Shown here one piece after another: positions 59,853 through 64,000 of a DNA stretch of 64,000 bases (positions are counted from its first letter, which is position 1; each line of letters opens with the position of its first letter). Where the stretch lies: the NCBI RefSeq assembly GCF_003991355.1, contig NZ_RCSU01000004.1:62001-126000 (forward strand), read 5' to 3'. The DNA is from Pseudoflavitalea rhizosphaerae. Lineage in GTDB: Bacteria; Bacteroidota; Bacteroidia; Chitinophagales; Chitinophagaceae. Position numbers and translations under genes: made by a program. The notes under the pieces were generated by a model. That model did not search any database. It was not told where the DNA came from and worked only from the letters and a program-made list of their open reading frames with translations.

Positions 59853-60635
59853 ATGAAAAAGATCACCATGTTACTCGGACTGGCGATGTTCACAGGATCA
59901 ATAGCCCTGGCATCACCGGATTGCGACAGCTGTAAGAAAATGAAGTCCATCATAAATGAAGCCGACTATATGATCACCGGCGCTTCGGTTAAACATAATA
60001 GGAAATGGGGACAACTGGAATTCGAGATCACTGTAAAAGGGCAAGCGGGAAGAAGTACTTCCATAGCAGCGGGCAAAATGAATGGCGCTCCGGTTGATGG
60101 CTATGTGTTCCCTACCACGCTGAAACCGGAAGATGTTGGCTTCAGTAAAACAGAAGGCATCGTTGCGCTGGCGCTGACTGCCCATCCTGATTTCGACGAT
60201 ACACCTCTCTGGGATGAAAACGGGGATGGCGATTACGGGAACGATAAGATCGTTTGGCATCCGCACTGGGTGGTGCTGGTATCCGACAAAAGAGTACCGG
60301 GTGGATTGTCTGTTAAGGAATTCAACTCTGCCGATACATCCGTAGTGCTCCCGAAAACCAATCCCGGAATGCCGATGTATATGGACTCTCCCGGTTTCCA
60401 GGTTGTAACAGAGGGTAACGCCATCAGGGTTGTTGTGCCAGATTACAGGGTTCGTTTCAAAACAGATTTCAAATACGATGCTGTTGGAGCTTATATGAAG
60501 GTAGTAACAGGTGATGGTGGTGATCATGCTGCCGGCGGCAATATGCCGATGCTGGGCGTATACAAAGTGTACAGTGTATTATCCAAAGATCTCTCACTTC
60601 CTTACCAGGTCGGGATGCACGGATCTAACAACTAA
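59853..60635 (+). CDS. Secreted protein of unknown function next to MarR
   Basis: The product is 260 residues. A signal peptide (MKKITMLLGLAMFTGSIALA) is followed by a CDSC pair (Cys24, Cys27 region: SPDCDSCKKMKS) and a beta-rich body with PLWDENGDGDYGNDKIVWHP, VVLVSDKRVPGGLSVKEFN and a C-terminal LGVYKVYSVLSKDLSLPYQ. The acidic DENGDGDYG stretch resembles a calcium-binding loop. No family is recognised. A strong dyad operator overlaps its promoter and a MarR gene follows 100 bp downstream, so it should be an inducible, perhaps stress-linked, exported protein. Confidence 0.8.
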   Translation: MKKITMLLGLAMFTGSIALASPDCDSCKKMKSIINEADYMITGASVKHNRKWGQLEFEITVKGQAGRSTSIAAGKMNGAPVDGYVFPTTLKPEDVGFSKTEGIVALALTAHPDFDDTPLWDENGDGDYGNDKIVWHPHWVVLVSDKRVPGGLSVKEFNSADTSVVLPKTNPGMPMYMDSPGFQVVTEGNAIRVVVPDYRVRFKTDFKYDAVGAYMKVVTGDGGDHAAGGNMPMLGVYKVYSVLSKDLSLPYQVGMHGSNN

Positions 60636-60735
60636 CCACTAACTTTATGATCATGTACACAGATACCAGGGAAGATGGTGTGACCCGGACCAACGGATTC
60701 ATCACAGAGTTCCAAGCTTTGATTATTTTGCAGCG

Positions 60736-61362
60736 ATGAGCAATATGGACAAAACACCTTTCAATCCGGATACTCAGAACAGTTCCAATGCAGCGTTGAT
60801 TCTGGCTGCGCTGGAGCGAGTGGGAGAATCTTTCCGGGTGATGTTGTGGGAACAGGCAAAGGAATATGGACTTAGTCCGATCCAGGTGCAGAGCCTGATC
60901 TTCCTGCATACGCATGATGAACGGTTGGCAAAGGTCACCTACCTGTCCAAAGAGTTCAATGTTACAAAAGCCACCATGAGTGATGTAGTAAAAGCGCTGA
61001 CAGAAAAGAAGCTGCTGGTGAAAAAAGATAACCCGGCAGACAGTCGTGCCCAGGTGCTGAAGCTGACATCGCAGGGAAAAAAAGTGGCAGCGGCCACAGG
61101 CGGATTTGCCAATGCCATGCTGGAACAGATCGGGCAATTGACAGAGCGGCAACAGACAGAGATCAAAACCATCCTGCTCAACCTGATCCACCAGCTGTAC
61201 AGGGAAAAGATCATCACCATGCAGCGCATGTGTTTTACCTGCACACATTTTTCCACTTCCGGAAACAGGCATTTCTGTAATCTCCTGCAAATACCGCTGA
61301 CTCCTGATCATCTGCGGCTGGATTGCCCTGAACACGATCAGAAACCGGAACCGGTTTCCTGA
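60736..61362 (+). CDS. MarR family regulator with C-terminal cysteine cluster
   Basis: The product is 208 residues. A MarR winged helix fills about 20-155 (LSPIQVQSLIFLHTHDERLA, KVTYLSKEFNVTKATMSDVV, KALTEKKLLVKKDNPADSRA). The tail after residue 160 adds Cys166, Cys169, His171, Cys181, Cys197 and His200 (MCFTCTHF, FCNLL, LDCPEH), spaced like a zinc or iron-sulfur site. Such a tail could make DNA binding depend on redox or metal state. A dyad of the MarR type lies upstream of the adjacent secreted-protein gene and not before this gene. The -7-like TATTTTG (60724-60730) is one base short of consensus. Confidence 0.9.
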   Translation: MSNMDKTPFNPDTQNSSNAALILAALERVGESFRVMLWEQAKEYGLSPIQVQSLIFLHTHDERLAKVTYLSKEFNVTKATMSDVVKALTEKKLLVKKDNPADSRAQVLKLTSQGKKVAAATGGFANAMLEQIGQLTERQQTEIKTILLNLIHQLYREKIITMQRMCFTCTHFSTSGNRHFCNLLQIPLTPDHLRLDCPEHDQKPEPVS

Positions 61363-61440
61363 ATTCCATTTTCTTATTATCTGGTCTGAAACTGTAGTGG
61401 TTTCAGCAGGCATTCATTTGCCGACTACTAAATTTTGTTT

Positions 61441-62178
61441 ATGAACGAAGCAATTGATATCATTTCCAACCTGGCTATCGTGAGAGACCGGATAATAACG
61501 GCAACTGAAAAGGCAGGGCGTGCTCCGGGGTCGGCGCGTCTTTTACTGGCCACCAAAACAGTGCCGGCGGAGAGGGTCCGCATAGCCGTTGAAGCAGGAG
61601 AGGTGCTGACCGGAGAGAACAAAGTGCAGGAGTTGAAAGAGAAGGATCATCTCCTTCGCAACCTGGCGTTGGAACGGCATTTTATCGGTCACCTGCAAAC
61701 GAACAAGATCAAAGAGGTATTGAAATATGTGAATTGTATACAGTCGCTGGACCGGCCGGAACTGGCGGAGAAGGTGCACCAACGACTAATGTATGAAGAA
61801 AGAACGGTGGAAGTGATGGTGCAGGTGAATACCTCTTTCGAGCAAAGCAAATTTGGTGCGCACCCCGATGATGCATTTCGGTTGATCGAAAAGGTGAGGT
61901 CATTGGATACATTACAGGTGAAAGGTCTCATGACCATTGGGCTTTTTGAGGCGGACCCCGAAAAAGTGCGACCTTCTTTCCGCCTGTTGCGCGAGATCAG
62001 GGACCAGGCATTACAGAACGGGTTGCTGCCACCTGACGCCAATGAATTGAGCATGGGCATGAGTGGCGACCTGGAAACAGCCATTGAAGAAGGAGCCACC
62101 ATTGTGCGGGTGGGAACTTCCATCTTCGGCAAAAGACAATACCCTGATAGTTATTACTGGAACGAAAAAAACAATTGA
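61441..62178 (+). CDS. YggS family PLP-binding homeostasis protein
   Basis: The product is 245 residues from ATG 61441; a TTG two codons upstream is in frame. It is a fold-type III PLP barrel: Lys39 in LLLATKTVPAERV is the expected PLP lysine, with later FIGHLQTNKIKEVL, VMVQVNTSFEQSKFGAHPDD, GLMTIGLF and ELSMGMSGDLETAIEEGATI ending RVGTSIFGKR. YggS/PLPBP proteins keep free PLP and amino/keto-acid pools in balance and have no known enzymatic turnover. A YwbE gene follows 28 bp later. Confidence 0.94.
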   Translation: MNEAIDIISNLAIVRDRIITATEKAGRAPGSARLLLATKTVPAERVRIAVEAGEVLTGENKVQELKEKDHLLRNLALERHFIGHLQTNKIKEVLKYVNCIQSLDRPELAEKVHQRLMYEERTVEVMVQVNTSFEQSKFGAHPDDAFRLIEKVRSLDTLQVKGLMTIGLFEADPEKVRPSFRLLREIRDQALQNGLLPPDANELSMGMSGDLETAIEEGATIVRVGTSIFGKRQYPDSYYWNEKNN

Positions 62179-62206
62179 TATTTTTGCCTTCGAAAACCGA
62201 AAGCAT

Positions 62207-62419
62207 ATGGATGGTCAGTACAGGAAAGATATTTATCCCGGGCAGGAAGTGGCGATCATTCTGAAGAAAGATCAGCGAACCGGCAGGCTCACATACGGGA
62301 TCGTGAAAGATATCCTGACTTCTGCAGCTTATCACTCGAGAGGCATCAAAGTCAGGCTGGAAGATGGACAGGTGGGCCGTGTGGCGGAAACAGAGGTGGT
62401 GGACCCGGATGAGGACTAA
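62207..62419 (+). CDS. YwbE family protein
   Basis: The product is 70 residues from ATG 62207; the frame is open further upstream but only inside the YggS gene. The sequence is a typical YwbE: MDGQYRKDIYPGQEVAIILK, TYGIVKDILTSAAYHSRGIK and VRLEDGQVGRVAETEV. It is a small cytoplasmic beta protein with no assigned role in bacteria or fungi. It probably shares a transcript with YggS, 28 bp upstream. Confidence 0.9.
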   Translation: MDGQYRKDIYPGQEVAIILKKDQRTGRLTYGIVKDILTSAAYHSRGIKVRLEDGQVGRVAETEVVDPDED

Positions 62420-62462
62420 ATGAAAATTGAGCAGGCCGGCAGACACTGTTCCGTTCATTTTT

Positions 62463-63356
62463 TCATTTTGCAAATTTCTTAGAGCCGGCAACACAAAGGA
62501 TAACGCCGATGGTGATACCGATCATGCCTGCGCTCACTTTTTCATTCAATATACCTGCCGCCAGCGCCAGTCCGAAGAATGGTTGCAGCAATTGTAATTG
62601 TCCAACTGCGGCTATGCCTCCCTGTGCAAGTCCGCGGTACCAGAAGATGAATCCGATCAGCATGCTGAACAGCGTAACATAGATCAATCCCATCCAGGCA
62701 GGAAACCCGATGCCATCGAAAGATGCAGGAAGCAGTATGAAGAATAAAGGCAGGGTAACTGGTAGTGATAATACGAGTGCCCGGCAGATCACCTGCCATC
62801 CTCCCATCTCCTTACTTAGTTTGGCGCCTTCAGCATAACCGAGGCCGCAGACGATCACAGCCAATAACATCAGTATATCCCCGGTGGGCGAGGCTTTCAC
62901 GCCCTGGGCAATGGCGAAACCGATAACAAAGGAACTGCCGATAACAGAGAAAAGCCAGAATGCAGGTTTGGGCCTTTCTCCTCCGCGTAGTACAGCAAAA
63001 ATGGCTGTGGCCAGTGGCAGCAGGCCAATGAAGATGATGCCATGCGCCGAACTGATGTATTGAAGGGCAAGTGCACTCAGCAGCGGAAACCCGATCACCA
63101 CGCCAAGGGCAACGATGATAAGAGGGAACAGTTGTTGCCTGGTGGGGAACTTCTCCCTGAAAATCAGCAGGCCGGCAAGCGCCGGTAATGCCGCAATGGC
63201 TGCGCGCGCCATCGTGAGGAAAACAGGATCGAACTCGGTCACGGCCAGTCTTGTTGCCGGCAGGGAACCACTGAATATTACAACGCCGATGAAACCGTTG
63301 ACCCATCCTGACGCGGACTTTTCATTGGGCCCGGACAAGGTTATTTCTCTGTTCAT
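62463..63356 (-). CDS. EamA (DMT) family transporter
   Basis: The product is 297 residues with ten predicted helices in two EamA repeats (FIGVVIFSGSLPATRLAVTE, LALQYISSAHGIIFIGLLPL, then IGFAIAQGVKASPTGDILML, LFSMLIGFIFWYRGLAQGG and GIAAVGQLQLLQPFFGLALA). Such proteins export amino acids and other metabolites across the inner membrane. It is divergent from a MocR-type regulator gene 90 bp away, a common pairing in which the regulator controls the transporter. The exported compound is unknown. Confidence 0.93.
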   Translation of the reverse strand: MNREITLSGPNEKSASGWVNGFIGVVIFSGSLPATRLAVTEFDPVFLTMARAAIAALPALAGLLIFREKFPTRQQLFPLIIVALGVVIGFPLLSALALQYISSAHGIIFIGLLPLATAIFAVLRGGERPKPAFWLFSVIGSSFVIGFAIAQGVKASPTGDILMLLAVIVCGLGYAEGAKLSKEMGGWQVICRALVLSLPVTLPLFFILLPASFDGIGFPAWMGLIYVTLFSMLIGFIFWYRGLAQGGIAAVGQLQLLQPFFGLALAAGILNEKVSAGMIGITIGVILCVAGSKKFAK

Positions 63357-63420
63357 TTTTTCATTTTTAGATATAGTAAAAATAATTACGGGCGATAAAA
63401 GGATACAGTCTCAGTTTTAG

Positions 63421-63428
63421 TATTTTTG
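63421..63428 (+). promoter_or_regulatory. -7 element of the MocR gene (TATTTTTG)
   Basis: An exact TAnnTTTG directly in front of the ATG at 63429. Transcription would start near 63435, after that ATG, which favours the in-frame ATG at 63447 as translation start with a very short leader. Confidence 0.5.
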
Positions 63429-63446
63429 ATGGACACAGTTGGTTTT

Positions 63447-64000
63447 ATGAAAGATTTCATTTACCAGGAGATATCCGGAAAGATTGCAAAAATGATCAGG
63501 GCGGAAGTGCTGAAACCCGGAGAGCGACTGCCTTCCGTCCGGATGTTATGCCAGGAGCATGGCATCAGTATGAATACGGCGAAGCGCATTTTCATGGAAC
63601 TTGAAGCGCAGTCGCTGATCGAGTCCAGACCGCAATCGGGTTATTTCGTCAGCCGGCTGTCTTACCTGAAGCTGCCGCTGCCTGGCGTGAGTAAACCTGC
63701 TGCGAAGCAGCAGAAGGAAGCCGGTGATCTTATTGAGAGGGTATCGGCCAATATGGGGAATGAAAAGCTGACGCTTTTTTCTGTGGGAGCTCCGGTAGGT
63801 CCTTTATTGCCTTTGGCAAAGCTGAACAAGGAGATCCAGCATGCCACGCGTGCGCTCCCTGAAGGAGGTGCTGCTTATGAGCCCTTGCAGGGCAATGAAA
63901 AATTACGGAGGATGATTGCAGCAAGATCGCTGACCTGGGGAGGAAGTTTGCAGGAGGATGAACTGATCACTACCACCGGCGGATTGAATGCCATCGCCTA
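63447..64000 (+). CDS. MocR/PdxR-like GntR regulator with aminotransferase domain (partial, 3' end outside window)
   Basis: The first 184 codons are present from ATG 63447 (ATG 63429 is in frame). The winged helix reads MKDFIYQEISGKIAKMIRAE, PGERLPSVRMLCQEHGISMN and LIESRPQSGYFVSRL, the classical MocR N-terminus, then a linker and the beginning of a fold-type I aminotransferase domain (LFSVGAPVGPLLPLAKLNKE, AYEPLQGNEKLRRMIAARSL, ITTTGGLNAIA). These regulators bind PLP or a PLP adduct as signal. The EamA transporter gene is divergent and is a likely target. The PLP lysine is beyond the edge. Confidence 0.9.
   Translation, partial: MKDFIYQEISGKIAKMIRAEVLKPGERLPSVRMLCQEHGISMNTAKRIFMELEAQSLIESRPQSGYFVSRLSYLKLPLPGVSKPAAKQQKEAGDLIERVSANMGNEKLTLFSVGAPVGPLLPLAKLNKEIQHATRALPEGGAAYEPLQGNEKLRRMIAARSLTWGGSLQEDELITTTGGLNAIA

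Overview
The window is chromosomal DNA of a Bacteroidota bacterium, most likely family Chitinophagaceae. The support is two SusC/SusD pairs with lipoprotein partners, an ECF sigma/FecR pair, DUF4249, DUF4374, DUF4843 and DUF4998-type proteins, a LytTR/LytS-type two-component system, very few Shine-Dalgarno sequences, and several promoters matching the Bacteroidota consensus (-33 TTTG, -7 TAnnTTTG). No rRNA, tRNA, CRISPR array, phage gene or transposase gene was seen.

Layout. 1-8247 (minus): a glycan-uptake locus reading sigma factor, FecR anti-sigma, STN-type SusC, SusD, DUF4843 lipoprotein and a PKD-like lipoprotein cut by the left edge. 8452-13214 (plus): a PepSY membrane protein, TonB-dependent receptor and DUF4374 lipoprotein, the three parts of a Xus-like siderophore-iron uptake system, followed by an S9 dipeptidyl peptidase (13407-15923). 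16092-36701 (plus): a polysaccharide utilisation locus of about 20.6 kb holding a GntR regulator, sugar symporter, three clan GH-D (alpha-galactosidase-type) enzymes, SusC/SusD, two surface lipoproteins with discoidin-like C-termini, a GH95 enzyme and an SGNH acetylesterase. It looks built to strip alpha-galactosyl, alpha-1,2-fucosyl or L-galactosyl, and acetyl groups from an oligosaccharide and to import the freed sugar. No backbone-cleaving enzyme is present.

36921-44086: a calcium-type P-ATPase (minus), a TonB receptor with a DUF4249 lipoprotein (plus), and a MORN-repeat secreted protein (minus). A repeat-rich gene-free stretch follows (44087-44766). 44767-53768, all minus: a saccharopine-dehydrogenase-like enzyme, a LytS/LytTR two-component pair, a four-gene redox operon (di-haem cytochrome P460-type protein, small lipoprotein, DUF1223, OsmC), an SDR/AraC operon and a DoxX/alpha-beta-hydrolase operon. 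53937-64000: DUF4272 protein, MscS channel, a large SWIM-SNF2 helicase, a secreted protein of unknown function beside a MarR regulator with a cysteine-rich tail, YggS, YwbE, an EamA exporter, and a divergent MocR-type regulator cut by the right edge.

The most interesting signals lie outside the genes. A 13-bp motif is shared by the GntR and SusC promoters of the galactoside locus and fits an operator. A modular family of palindromic intergenic repeats occurs in at least three places, and one copy supplies the stop codon and last residues of the P-ATPase. Direct repeats replace the -33 box in front of the SDR/AraC operon and the Xus-like operon. A perfect 9+1+9 dyad overlaps the promoter of the secreted protein next to the MarR gene.
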